DNA of 64,000 nucleotides from Christiangramia salexigens (lineage in GTDB: Bacteria; Bacteroidota; Bacteroidia; Flavobacteriales; Flavobacteriaceae), in assembly GCF_001889005.1 (NCBI RefSeq), contig NZ_CP018153.1, positions 2,452,501-2,516,500 on the forward strand, written 5' to 3'. Shown piece after piece: positions 1-8,811 of the stretch; position 1 is the stretch's first letter; the number at the start of each line of letters is the position of its first letter. The translations under genes and the position numbers were made by a program. Under the pieces are notes generated by a model. It did not search any database, was not told where the DNA came from, and was given only the letters and a program-made list of their open reading frames with translations.

Positions 1-924
1 TTTGTGGCTGTTTCTACAAATTTGGAAGAAGTTGAATCTTTCGGAATTGCCCGTGAAAATATCTTCCCGATGTGGGATTGGGTTGGAGGTCGTTTCTCTC
101 TATGGAGTGCTGTTGGGCTTTCTATAAGTTTGGCTATAGGTTACGAGAACTTTCAGTCTTTGTTGCAAGGCGCTCATAAAATGGATGTTCATTTTAGGGA
201 CTCAGAATTCGAGAATAATTTACCTGTACAATTAGCAATGCTAAGTATTTGGTATAATAACTTTTTTAGAGCAGAAAGTGAAGCTGTGATCCCTTATACC
301 CAATATCTGGATAAATTTCCATCTTACCTTCAGCAGGCGATAATGGAAAGTAATGGTAAAAGTATAGACAGAAATGGTGATAAGGTGAATTATGAAACTG
401 GTACTATTATCTGGGGGGAGCCCGGAACTAATTCACAGCATGCATTTTTCCAACTAATTCATCAGGGAACTAAACTTATTCCAGCCGATTTCATTGGTTT
501 TAAAAAGTCCCTGTTTGGAGATAAGGATCATCATGATAAGTTAATGGCCAATTATTTTGCACAAACCGAAGCTTTGTTGAATGGAAAGAGCGAAGCCGAG
601 GTGGAGGAAGATCTCAAAAATAAGGGGCTTAGCCAGGAGGAAATCGATAAGATAAAAGCATTTAAAGTATTTGAAGGTAATAAACCTACAAATACAATTT
701 TAGTAGATAAATTAACTCCGGAGAGTATGGGGAAGCTTATCGCTTTATATGAGCATAAGATCTTTGTTCAGGGAGTAATCTGGAATATTTTTAGTTATGA
801 TCAATGGGGTGTGGAATTAGGAAAGCAACTTGCTAACAAAATACTTGAGGAATTCGCAACGAAAGAGGTGGTTAACCATGATTCTTCTACTAAAAAACTA
901 TTAAAATTTTACATTCAGAATTAA
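1..924 (+). CDS. pgi: Glucose-6-phosphate isomerase, C-terminal part (5' end outside window)
   Basis: Interconverts glucose-6-phosphate and fructose-6-phosphate in the cytoplasm (glycolysis and gluconeogenesis). The reading frame is open from the first base, so about 307 residues are visible of a family usually near 550; the start lies upstream of the window. Seen: the [11 protein letters not shown] sugar-phosphate-binding motif near visible residue 30, [13 protein letters not shown] with the catalytic His near 145-152, and the C-terminal signature DQWGVELGK containing the catalytic Lys near 270. A strong terminator follows the stop, so this is the last gene of its transcript. Identity is secure from the family signatures; only the N-terminal half cannot be judged. 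Confidence 0.96.
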   Translation, partial: FVAVSTNLEEVESFGIARENIFPMWDWVGGRFSLWSAVGLSISLAIGYENFQSLLQGAHKMDVHFRDSEFENNLPVQLAMLSIWYNNFFRAESEAVIPYTQYLDKFPSYLQQAIMESNGKSIDRNGDKVNYETGTIIWGEPGTNSQHAFFQLIHQGTKLIPADFIGFKKSLFGDKDHHDKLMANYFAQTEALLNGKSEAEVEEDLKNKGLSQEEIDKIKAFKVFEGNKPTNTILVDKLTPESMGKLIALYEHKIFVQGVIWNIFSYDQWGVELGKQLANKILEEFATKEVVNHDSSTKKLLKFYIQN

Positions 925-957
925 TTAACAGATTGTTAAAAACCTGTTAGTAGTTTT

Positions 958-988
958 AAAGTGCCTGAAATCAGGCACTTTCTTTTTT
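958..988 (+). terminator. Rho-independent terminator of pgi
   Basis: An 11-bp stem, AAAGTGCCTGA paired with TCAGGCACTTT around a very short AA centre, is followed by CTTTTTT. It lies 34 bp behind the pgi stop and separates pgi from the receptor gene downstream. Confidence 0.85.
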
Positions 989-1109
989 GTCGTAGTTTTG
1001 GCGTGGCAGAATGTTAAAGTTAAAAACCTTAACGCTCCGATAATCTTGGAAGCCGAGGAATTTGCTTTTTTTGCTGCGAACCTTTAATCAAAACAAACTT
1101 TTTTAAAAA

Positions 1110-3647
1110 ATGAGGAAATTATTACTGCTAGCAATGCTATTGGCATCTGCTACAATTTTTGCTCAAGGAACAGTTACCGGTACGGTAATGGATTCTGACA
1201 TGAATGGGCCACTACCCGGAGCTACTGTTATGGTACCCGGCACTAACGTAGGGACTACCACAGACTTTGACGGGAAATTTTCATTGAAAGTTGACCGTGC
1301 TTCGGGAAAGATCGAAGTAAGCTTTGTAGGTTATGAATCGAAAACATTAAACTTTGCAGTTCCAACCGGTGGAACTCAGGATTTGGGTGAAATCGTACTT
1401 TCTCCAGATGCAGATGCTTTAGATGAGATCGTAATTACTACTTTCTCCCTTGCTATAGATCGTAAGACACCTGTAGCAGTTTCTAACATTAGTGCAGCAG
1501 AGATCGAAACTAAGATCGGTAACCAGGAATTTCCTGAAGTTTTAAAATCTACACCGGGGGTTTATGCCAACAAAGCCGGAGGTGGTTTTGGTGATGCAGA
1601 GCTTCGTATGAGAGGTTTTGAAGGTGAGAACATTGCAGTAATGATCAATGGTGTTCCTGTTAACGACATGGAAAATGGACGTGTATACTGGAGTAACTGG
1701 GCTGGTCTTTCTGATGTTACAAAAAGAATGCAGACGCAAAGAGGACTTGGTGCAGCTAAAGTTGCAGTGCCTTCCATAGGTGGAACCGTTAATATCGTAA
1801 CAAAATCTACCGATGCTAAAAAAGGTGGTAACATATATGCTGCTACCGGAAATGACGGTTATACCAAGTTTGGTGCTACCGTTTCTACCGGACTAAGCGA
1901 AAATGGTCTTGCTGCTACTGTTTCTGCTTCAAAAACAACCGGAGACGGATATGTAAATGGAACAGAATTTACAGGATACAGCTACTTCGTGAATGTTGCT
2001 AAAAAACTTGGTGAAGATCACGAACTTTCATTTACTGCTTTTGGTGCTCCACAAAGACATGGTCAGCGTCAAAACAGGCATCTAATAGAGACTTACCGCG
2101 AAAGTGAAAGCGGAATCAAATTTAACAGTGACTGGGGTTACCTTGATGGACAGGTTACTCATATTGAAGATAACTTCTACCACAAACCTCAAATGTCATT
2201 GAACCACTACTGGGATATCAATGAAAAGACTCAATTATCTACAGCACTTTATGCCTCTTTTGGTACAGGTGGTGGAGGCGGATGGGCCGGAACCAACAAA
2301 TTTGGACTAGATTCAAAATATCGTGATGGATATCTGCAGCCGGTTAATCTTGACCTTATCGTAGATGAAAATATTGAAAGAGGAGCTCAGGGTTCTGAGA
2401 CTATTCTACGAGCTTCAAGAAATGATCATAACTGGTATGGAGGACTGTCTACTTTGTCTACAGATCTTACGGATGACATCGAATTACTAGCCGGTGTAGA
2501 TCTAAGATACTACAAAGGAAAGCACTTCCAGGAAGTAACAGATCTTTTAGGAGGTCAGTACTATTATGACGATTCTAATGAAAATGATCCTGTTAATCTT
2601 GCTCAGGTTGGAGATAAGATCAGTTATTATAATGATGGTATCGTTCTTTGGGAAGGTGGATTCCTTCAGGCTGAATATGCTAAAAATGATTTGGATGTAT
2701 TTATCTCGGTTGCAGCTTCAAATACATCATACAAGAGAATTGATTATTTTAATTATCTTGATTCAGATCCAAATCAAGAAACTGATTTCTATAATTTCTT
2801 TGGATATTCTGCAAAAGGTGGAGCGAACTATAACTTCTCAAATACAAGTGGTGTATTTGCAAATATTGGATACTTCGAAAAAGCTCCTTTCTTCGATGCG
2901 GTTTTCCTAAATTTCGTAAACGACGTTAACCCTGATGCTGAAAATCAAAAGATCTTTAGTACTGAACTTGGATATACATTTAGAAACTCTGTATTAAGCG
3001 CTAATTTTAATGCTTATAGAACAGTATGGAGTGACAGATCACTTATCTATTCTTATAACAATCCTGATGGTTCTCTTGGTGTTGCAAACATTCTTGGAGT
3101 GGCTGCACTTCACCAGGGTCTGGAATTCGATTTTGAATACCGTCCAATAGATAAATTAAGTATTACAGGTTTTGCATCTTTAGGGGATTATACCTGGAAA
3201 GATGATGTTACAGGTGTACAGATCTTTGATGAAGAGCAGGAACTTGTAGAAGAAATTAATCTTTATATTGGAGATACTAAAGTTGGTGGTACTCCTCAAA
3301 CTACTGCTGGTTTAGGTTTTGATTACGAATTCCTTGCAGATATGAGATTAAGAGCAAACTATAACTATTTTGCTGACTTCTATTCAGATTTTGATCCTGT
3401 TAGCAGAACAAGTCCTGATACTCCTGAAGTATGGGAACTACCTGATTTTGGAACTTTAGATGTAGGTTTAACTTATAAGTTCGCTGTAGCTGGATTTGAC
3501 ACTACATTGAACGCTAACGTTTATAACCTTACAAATACAGAATATATTGCTAATGCACAGAATGGTCTTGGAAACAATGCGCGTACCGCACGTGTATGGT
3601 ACGGTTTCGAAAGAACATATACTGTAGGAGCAAAACTTAATTTCTAA
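1110..3647 (+). CDS. TonB-dependent outer-membrane receptor with carboxypeptidase-like N-terminal domain
   Basis: An 845-residue outer-membrane receptor that should import a bound ligand using TonB energy. It has a signal peptide ending near FAQ (residue 19), then a carboxypeptidase-regulatory-like beta domain (about 20-105, with PGATV and TDFDGKFSL), a plug domain (about 115-235, with RMRGFEGENIAVMINGVPV) and a beta barrel ending in the aromatic terminus KLNF. No SusD-type gene follows; instead a repeat lipoprotein starts 10 bp downstream and is probably its surface partner. It shares unusual plug and barrel motifs with the second receptor at 8812, for example YWSNWAGLSDV here versus QWSMWGGLNDV there. 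The substrate is unknown; the neighbouring nucleases suggest a nucleic-acid product. Confidence 0.93.
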   Translation: MRKLLLLAMLLASATIFAQGTVTGTVMDSDMNGPLPGATVMVPGTNVGTTTDFDGKFSLKVDRASGKIEVSFVGYESKTLNFAVPTGGTQDLGEIVLSPDADALDEIVITTFSLAIDRKTPVAVSNISAAEIETKIGNQEFPEVLKSTPGVYANKAGGGFGDAELRMRGFEGENIAVMINGVPVNDMENGRVYWSNWAGLSDVTKRMQTQRGLGAAKVAVPSIGGTVNIVTKSTDAKKGGNIYAATGNDGYTKFGATVSTGLSENGLAATVSASKTTGDGYVNGTEFTGYSYFVNVAKKLGEDHELSFTAFGAPQRHGQRQNRHLIETYRESESGIKFNSDWGYLDGQVTHIEDNFYHKPQMSLNHYWDINEKTQLSTALYASFGTGGGGGWAGTNKFGLDSKYRDGYLQPVNLDLIVDENIERGAQGSETILRASRNDHNWYGGLSTLSTDLTDDIELLAGVDLRYYKGKHFQEVTDLLGGQYYYDDSNENDPVNLAQVGDKISYYNDGIVLWEGGFLQAEYAKNDLDVFISVAASNTSYKRIDYFNYLDSDPNQETDFYNFFGYSAKGGANYNFSNTSGVFANIGYFEKAPFFDAVFLNFVNDVNPDAENQKIFSTELGYTFRNSVLSANFNAYRTVWSDRSLIYSYNNPDGSLGVANILGVAALHQGLEFDFEYRPIDKLSITGFASLGDYTWKDDVTGVQIFDEEQELVEEINLYIGDTKVGGTPQTTAGLGFDYEFLADMRLRANYNYFADFYSDFDPVSRTSPDTPEVWELPDFGTLDVGLTYKFAVAGFDTTLNANVYNLTNTEYIANAQNGLGNNARTARVWYGFERTYTVGAKLNF

Positions 3648-3657
3648 AAAAATAATA

Positions 3658-5373
3658 ATGAAAAAGTCTTTTTACCTTTTAATGATGTTATTAGGGCTGG
3701 TTGTAGTTAGTTGTACACCCCTAGATGACATTCATGACGAAATTGACAATGAGCTTGATAGCAAGCTTGCTGTAGCTCAGGCTGACTATGTGCTGACTGA
3801 AGATGATTATGATGATCTGGATCAAAGTTTCCCGAACTTCTCATCTTTAGATGATGCGAAAACCCTTATTCCTATTTTACTTTCAGATCTGTATCCAACT
3901 TACGGAGCAGGATCTATCATCAATGTAGGTTTTGACCTTTATAACCCATTAAGAGTAAACTCTTATGAAGTAACATCATCAGATTATGCAATGATCGATC
4001 TTTCGGTAGAGTATTTCTCTGGAAATGGAGAGATCATGGATTTTCTTGAAGCTAAGTATCCTCAGGCTAAAGAGGGAGAGTATGTGAAACTTACTTATAA
4101 TATACTTGCCGAAGAGATTGCCTACACATTATCTGACGATGATTTTGATTTTATTGGTGATGAATTGGCAAGTGAATACCCAACTCCGGCTTCAAGTGCT
4201 GCCCAGTATGGTAACTTTGACAGAAGAGATGATAGAGATGCTTATTGGAATAACACAATGATCCTGGAAGCATTAGGAGCTGTGATTTCTGAAGAATTTG
4301 GAGATGTAAAAGGTCAGAAGTATAATGTGACTTATGATATTTACGATGGTAGCCCTGGAACAGAAAGCATGACCATCCAATTTGACGGAAATGCTTATAT
4401 CGAAGTTGGTGGTACTGCTTACGAACTAACAAATGACGATTTTGACGCCATAGGTGTAGAGTTCGCTACTGCATACCCAGGTCCTGCTTCAAATGCTGCT
4501 CAGTATAATTCATTCGATGTTAGGTCAACAAGTGATAATTACTGGAGTGATGACATGCTTTTAGAAGCATTCAACTTCATTCTTAAGCAGGAATTTTCTG
4601 CTGCAGCTGATGGTGATAAATTCATTTTAACTTATGATATCTATTCAGGAACCCCTGGTACAGCTGTTGTAAACCTTATTAAGGATGGTGACGATTATGT
4701 GATAGACACTGAAGCTTCTGTTTCTACTATTCAGGAATCTAAAGTTTACGCTTACACCAATGATGATTGGGATGAGCCTTATATGTTGCCAGAGAACAGT
4801 TATACTGAAGAATTTGGTCAGCGTTATTCAAACTTTGATGATGAGGAAGAAGCTCTTATGAAAATAGGGATCTTTTTAGGGAGAGAATTCCCTTATGCTC
4901 AGGAAGGTGAATATAAAGCTGTAGGATATAAGTTTTACGATGGTGAAGGTACTGATACTGAATATGTAAATTATGTATTTAAAAACGGTAAGTGGATGGC
5001 TATCCCAAGTGTAACTTCAGAAACACTTCAATTTGGTTATGAGAACGGAGTTTGGGTTCCGGATAATACCATAAAGTATAAACTTGTAAAGGCTGATTAT
5101 GGGATTATTGCTGATGCCCTTAGCGGGATGACAGGTTTCGAAACTCAGATCGCAAGTATGGAGCGTTATTCAAACTTCGATCGTAGACCGGGGGCAAGTG
5201 CATACTGGAGTGATGAGATGATCTTCACTGCTATGACAGCTTTCCTTAATGAGATTGTTCCTGGAGCAGCTGAAGGACAGAAATATGTACTTACATTCGA
5301 TATTTATAACGGATCTAACACTACCGAAGAGATCAAATTGATCAAAGAGAACGGAGAGTGGGTACGATTCTAA
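3658..5373 (+). CDS. Lipoprotein made of six repeats, probable receptor partner; unknown family
   Basis: I do not recognise a named family. The 571-residue protein has a lipoprotein signal (VVVSC, Cys19), so it is probably outer-membrane anchored. The mature part consists of six related units starting near residues 44, 103, 166, 255, 364 and 474. Each opens with a pattern like Y-x-L-T-x-D-D-[YF]-D and closes with a strand like G-x-K-Y-x-L-T-Y-D-I-Y. Units 3, 4 and 6 also share Q-Y-x-N-F-D-x-R followed by Y-W-x-x-x-M. Units 1 and 2 are compact and unit 5 is divergent. It starts 10 bp after the receptor gene and is surely cotranscribed; a terminator follows. A ligand-capturing role replacing SusD is inferred from position only. 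Confidence 0.85.
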   Translation: MKKSFYLLMMLLGLVVVSCTPLDDIHDEIDNELDSKLAVAQADYVLTEDDYDDLDQSFPNFSSLDDAKTLIPILLSDLYPTYGAGSIINVGFDLYNPLRVNSYEVTSSDYAMIDLSVEYFSGNGEIMDFLEAKYPQAKEGEYVKLTYNILAEEIAYTLSDDDFDFIGDELASEYPTPASSAAQYGNFDRRDDRDAYWNNTMILEALGAVISEEFGDVKGQKYNVTYDIYDGSPGTESMTIQFDGNAYIEVGGTAYELTNDDFDAIGVEFATAYPGPASNAAQYNSFDVRSTSDNYWSDDMLLEAFNFILKQEFSAAADGDKFILTYDIYSGTPGTAVVNLIKDGDDYVIDTEASVSTIQESKVYAYTNDDWDEPYMLPENSYTEEFGQRYSNFDDEEEALMKIGIFLGREFPYAQEGEYKAVGYKFYDGEGTDTEYVNYVFKNGKWMAIPSVTSETLQFGYENGVWVPDNTIKYKLVKADYGIIADALSGMTGFETQIASMERYSNFDRRPGASAYWSDEMIFTAMTAFLNEIVPGAAEGQKYVLTFDIYNGSNTTEEIKLIKENGEWVRF

Positions 5374-5401
5374 TGAACATTATATAGTTTTAGAAATTCT
5401 T

Positions 5402-5437
5402 AAACCTCTTATCCTCTGGGTAAGAGGTTTATTATTT
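5402..5437 (+). terminator. Rho-independent terminator after the repeat lipoprotein
   Basis: A perfect 10-bp stem (AAACCTCTTA with TAAGAGGTTT) and 9-nt loop precede an AT-rich ATTATTT tail. It ends or attenuates the receptor-lipoprotein transcript 41 bp before the nuclease gene; the tail is weaker than a pure T run, so partial read-through is possible. Confidence 0.75.
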
Positions 5438-5477
5438 AAATTATAGGATATTTGTTATCCTTAAAACAAAATCTACT

Positions 5478-7109
5478 ATGAAAAAAATTATTTATCTGGT
5501 GTCGTGTTTGGCTATGTTTGGCTGTAGTTCAGAAGAAACTCCGGAGCCAAAGCCTAATCCAGAGCCAACTGAAAAAAATCCTTCAGCAGTAGATGATTCC
5601 TTTACAGCTGTAGAGAATGAAAATAAAATCATTAGCGCAGAAGATATTCTTCAGAATGATACCAGAGTAGATAATGCCATCATTACCGATTTTGATACTG
5701 AAACAACTAAAGGCGGTTCGGTTGAGGATAACAGAGATGGAACTTATACCTATACACCTCCCTCAGATTTTATTGGAGAGGATAGTTTTGACTACAAATT
5801 ATGTGTTCCGGGAGACTCCGACAGATGTTCTACGGCTAGTGTAAAAATTCAGGTATCGGATGCGGGTTCCCCTGTGGCAGTGGATGACTTCTACGAAACT
5901 TCCGAAAACACCTCTTATAACATCAACAACTATCTGGATAATGATAAATTGGTAGATGGAGCAAGCCTTTTAGAAATAGATACAAACGGCACCAGTGGTA
6001 GCGTAGAAATTAAGGAAGACGGGACTCTGAGATATTCAGCAACTAATGGTTTTTCTGGAGAGGATAGCTTTACGTATACTATTTGTGATGAAGATGAAAC
6101 ACCAAGTTGTTCAACTGCTACGATCACTATAACAGTTTTAGACGAAGGGAATCCAGTGGCCGCTGATGATGAAGTCGTTGTGGAAAAGAATGCTTCCAAT
6201 GTTGTTCTGGCAAATCTGTTATCAAACGATGATCTAACCGATGATGCAGTACTAACCTCTGTAGATGCAAGTAGCTCAAATGCAACCATTACCTTAAGTA
6301 ATGACGGAACCATCACTTATTCGCCTGCTTCAGGTTATACGGGATCAGATAGTTTTACATATACCATTTGTGATGATGATAATACTTGCTCAGAAGCAAC
6401 TGTAAGTGTAACAATCATTGATCCTGTCAGTTTTAATCTGCCTGCTTCAGTAGAAGATTATTATGCCGATGTAACATTTTCTGTAGATCCGGGCCTTTTA
6501 TATTCTGAACTTTCTAATCATACGAATACACAACATACCAATCGTCTGGAATATTTTGAGAGACACGATTATCTGTACGATGCAGATGCGGATCTAGATG
6601 ACGATACTATGGTTGTGTTGATGTATTCTGGGGAACTTAGGCCAGATGATGAATATCAATTAGGTGATCTGGATGATGGAGAGACTTTTAATACAGAGCA
6701 TATCTATCCGCAATCTAAATTGAATACTGAAGAGTCTAAAAACGATATGCACTTATTAAGAGTGGTAGACGTAGATGTTAACTCAGAAAGACTCAATTAC
6801 CCGTTTACCGATGGAAGTGGTGAATATAAGCTTGTAAATGGGGATTCCTGGTATCCTGGAGATGACTGGAGAGGAGATGTTGCCCGAATGGTAATGTATG
6901 TAAACCTTAGCTATGGTGATTCTTTTGATGAAGTAGGTTCTTTAGAGTTATTTTTAAGATGGAATCGGGAAGACCCTGTTTCAGCCTTCGAATTACAACG
7001 TAATAATGTGATTGAAGGAGCACAGGGTAACCGAAACCCATTTATCGATAATCCATATTTGGCTACCATGATCTGGGGCGGCGATGCTGCGGAAAATCGT
7101 TGGGAATAA
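5478..7109 (+). CDS. Secreted endonuclease I family protein with three Ig-like domains, probable lipoprotein
   Basis: A probable surface-bound or secreted nonspecific DNase. The 543 residues start with a short signal and a Cys at 16 (MFGCSS), followed by a Pro/Glu-rich linker. Three tandem cadherin/Ig-like domains (about 37-127, 132-220 and 226-314) each carry a VDD opening and a GxDSFxY strand. The endonuclease I domain occupies about 320-543, with NTEHIYPQS (405-413; the His is the expected catalytic residue), DMHLLR, RGDVARM (465-471) and QGNRNPFIDNP (516-526). Characterised members (EndA, Dns) cleave DNA outside the cytoplasm. The lipobox is not ideal, so secretion without lipid is possible. 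Its place behind a TonB receptor pair suggests it feeds cleaved nucleic acid to the receptor. Confidence 0.9.
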   Translation: MKKIIYLVSCLAMFGCSSEETPEPKPNPEPTEKNPSAVDDSFTAVENENKIISAEDILQNDTRVDNAIITDFDTETTKGGSVEDNRDGTYTYTPPSDFIGEDSFDYKLCVPGDSDRCSTASVKIQVSDAGSPVAVDDFYETSENTSYNINNYLDNDKLVDGASLLEIDTNGTSGSVEIKEDGTLRYSATNGFSGEDSFTYTICDEDETPSCSTATITITVLDEGNPVAADDEVVVEKNASNVVLANLLSNDDLTDDAVLTSVDASSSNATITLSNDGTITYSPASGYTGSDSFTYTICDDDNTCSEATVSVTIIDPVSFNLPASVEDYYADVTFSVDPGLLYSELSNHTNTQHTNRLEYFERHDYLYDADADLDDDTMVVLMYSGELRPDDEYQLGDLDDGETFNTEHIYPQSKLNTEESKNDMHLLRVVDVDVNSERLNYPFTDGSGEYKLVNGDSWYPGDDWRGDVARMVMYVNLSYGDSFDEVGSLELFLRWNREDPVSAFELQRNNVIEGAQGNRNPFIDNPYLATMIWGGDAAENRWE

Positions 7110-7157
7110 TTCGGATTGCTTTTAGTATTTTAGCCTTAAATTAAATTTTAGATTCTT

Positions 7158-7595
7158 ATGTACGAAACGGTTCAGTTTATTCATTCATGGTGGGCCTATC
7201 TGGTTCTTATTATGCTGCTTATAGCAAGTTTTAATGCTATCATTGGCTTTGCCGCAAATAAGGAATATTCAGCAACTAATTTCAGAATAGCCTTATTCAC
7301 ACTTATTGTATCCCATATTCAGTTCCTGATTGGGATCATACTATACTTTGCAGCGCCTTATTTCAAGATGTGGGCAGAAGAAGGTATGGGTGGTGTAATG
7401 GCTGATTCTACCCTGAGATTATACAATGTAGAACATCCTTTAATGATGCTTATAGCCATTGCGCTTATCACCATTGGGTATTCTAAACATAAAAAGAAAC
7501 TCACTTCCAGACCAAAATTTAAAATGCTGGCCATTTTTTACGGGATCGCTCTTGTAGTGGTGCTATCCAGAATTCCCTGGGCAGCCTGGTTATAA
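7158..7595 (+). CDS. Small integral membrane protein, four predicted helices, function unknown
   Basis: A 145-residue protein with four hydrophobic segments (about 11-31, 43-65, 92-108 and 122-140) and conserved-looking His residues at or near helix ends (IHSWW, SHIQF, VEHPL). The His pattern recalls small haem-binding cytochrome b-type membrane proteins, but I cannot assign a family. It lies 48 bp behind the endonuclease gene on the same strand, with no terminator between, so it may be cotranscribed. A bidirectional terminator follows. No link to nucleic-acid use can be shown from its own sequence. Confidence 0.7.
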   Translation: MYETVQFIHSWWAYLVLIMLLIASFNAIIGFAANKEYSATNFRIALFTLIVSHIQFLIGIILYFAAPYFKMWAEEGMGGVMADSTLRLYNVEHPLMMLIAIALITIGYSKHKKKLTSRPKFKMLAIFYGIALVVVLSRIPWAAWL

Positions 7596-7614
7596 GTTAA
7601 TAAAATGAATTCAC

Positions 7615-7644
7615 AAAAAAAGCCCGGCATTGCCGGGCTTTTTT
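7615..7644. terminator. Bidirectional terminator between convergent genes
   Basis: A perfect GC-rich hairpin (GCCCGGCA with TGCCGGGC) is flanked by seven A on the left and six T on the right, so it works on either strand. It closes the small membrane protein gene and the minus-strand EEP gene, which converge here. Confidence 0.92.
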
Positions 7645-7653
7645 ATTGCTATA

Positions 7654-8721
7654 TTATTTTTCCCTGATAAGATAGATATAAACTGGAAAATGATCGCTGT
7701 AACCGCCTTCATATCCCGAGTATCCGTAGGTTCTTAAGGGATATCCTTTAAACTGACCTGATTGAGTAATTAAATAGGCTTTGTTAAATATACCCGCGTG
7801 ATAGAATTGATAACCTTCATGGTTATAATTCACCAGATTTCCGGTCATATAAAACTGGTCGAACAAATTCCAGGAGTCCCGGTAAGCAAGGCTTCCGGCA
7901 CCTTTTTTCATCATGTTCTCCATGGGATTATATAATTCTGATGCAAGAATATCTTTAGTACTGCTCTTGGTCTTTAATATTTTTTTGAAACTGTTATTTG
8001 TAGGATCATCGTTGAAGTCACCCATGCTTATTATCTTAGTCTCCGGGTTAATTTTGAATAAGGAATCTATAATTCGCTTATTCAAGATAGCTGCTTTCTC
8101 CCGTTTATAAGCGCTTCGGGCCTCGCCACCACCTCGTGAGGGCCAGTGATTAACTATAAAAGATATTTCTTCATTGTTCAAAAGCCCGGTTACTACAAGT
8201 TGATCACGGGTATAGTCTCTTTTTGAAGGATTGTCTTTTTCATATAAGATCAGTCTGCGGGGTTGTGAATTCAGAGGTGTAAAATATTTTGCCCGGTAGA
8301 GCAATGCGACATCTATGCCTCGTTCATCTGGAGAGTCAAAATGAACTATTTTATAACTATATGGTGCCAGTGCAGGTTCTTTAATCAGATCTTCCAGGAC
8401 AGCCCGATTTTCGATTTCACATAAGCCGATTATTGAAGGTGGTTCCGGATTAACGTCTCTGCCAATTTCAGATAAAACCTTGCCTATACCAGAGAGCTTC
8501 CGGGAATACTTATCCTGGTTCCATACGTCTTTTCCGGATGGGGTGCGATCATCATCAAAGGTTTCCGGATTATCAAAGATGTCAAAAAGATTTTCCACAT
8601 TATAAAAAGCAATGCTCTGGACTTCGTAGTCTTTTTTTATCTGGCCACTGGCTAAAATGAAGACTAACTGAAAGCTAACAATGGTTAAAAATCTGCCAAT
8701 AGATCTAATCCGATAATTCAA
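7654..8721 (-). CDS. Exported endonuclease/exonuclease/phosphatase (EEP) family enzyme
   Basis: A 355-residue Mg-dependent phosphodiesterase or nuclease of the DNase I-like EEP superfamily. The N-terminus is a signal peptide (hydrophobic stretch about 12-26, ending near ASG). The EEP motifs occur in order: FYNVENLFD (about 39-47), a metal-binding Glu in CEIEN, NHWPSRGGG, GDFNDDP (about 233-239) and the terminal SDHFPVY (about 344-350), so the active site looks intact. Family members cut DNA, RNA, phospholipids or sugar phosphates; the endonuclease I gene and two receptors beside it favour extracellular nucleic acid. It is divergent from the second receptor, and the region between holds an inverted repeat that could coordinate both. 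Confidence 0.9.
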   Translation of the reverse strand: MNYRIRSIGRFLTIVSFQLVFILASGQIKKDYEVQSIAFYNVENLFDIFDNPETFDDDRTPSGKDVWNQDKYSRKLSGIGKVLSEIGRDVNPEPPSIIGLCEIENRAVLEDLIKEPALAPYSYKIVHFDSPDERGIDVALLYRAKYFTPLNSQPRRLILYEKDNPSKRDYTRDQLVVTGLLNNEEISFIVNHWPSRGGGEARSAYKREKAAILNKRIIDSLFKINPETKIISMGDFNDDPTNNSFKKILKTKSSTKDILASELYNPMENMMKKGAGSLAYRDSWNLFDQFYMTGNLVNYNHEGYQFYHAGIFNKAYLITQSGQFKGYPLRTYGYSGYEGGYSDHFPVYIYLIREK

Positions 8722-8754
8722 TTTCTTATAATTTATTATATTTAAAGTACTGAA

Positions 8755-8780
8755 AATAAGATTTTTAAATATATCTTATT
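8755..8780. promoter_or_regulatory. Inverted repeat in the EEP/receptor divergent region
   Basis: AATAAGAT and ATCTTATT form perfect 8-bp arms around a 10-bp AT-rich centre, 31 bp before the receptor start and 33 bp before the EEP start. Position and symmetry fit an operator shared by both genes, but AT-rich DNA makes chance symmetry easy, so this is a candidate only. Confidence 0.35.
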
Positions 8781-8811
8781 CTGAATTCATAAATTATTTT
8801 GGGGCAATTAA

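Noticed and set aside
993..1000. TAGTTTTG as promoter of the first receptor gene
   Set aside because: It matches TAnnTTTG but sits just beyond the pgi terminator with no TTG at the right distance and would leave a leader over 100 nt; too weak to list.
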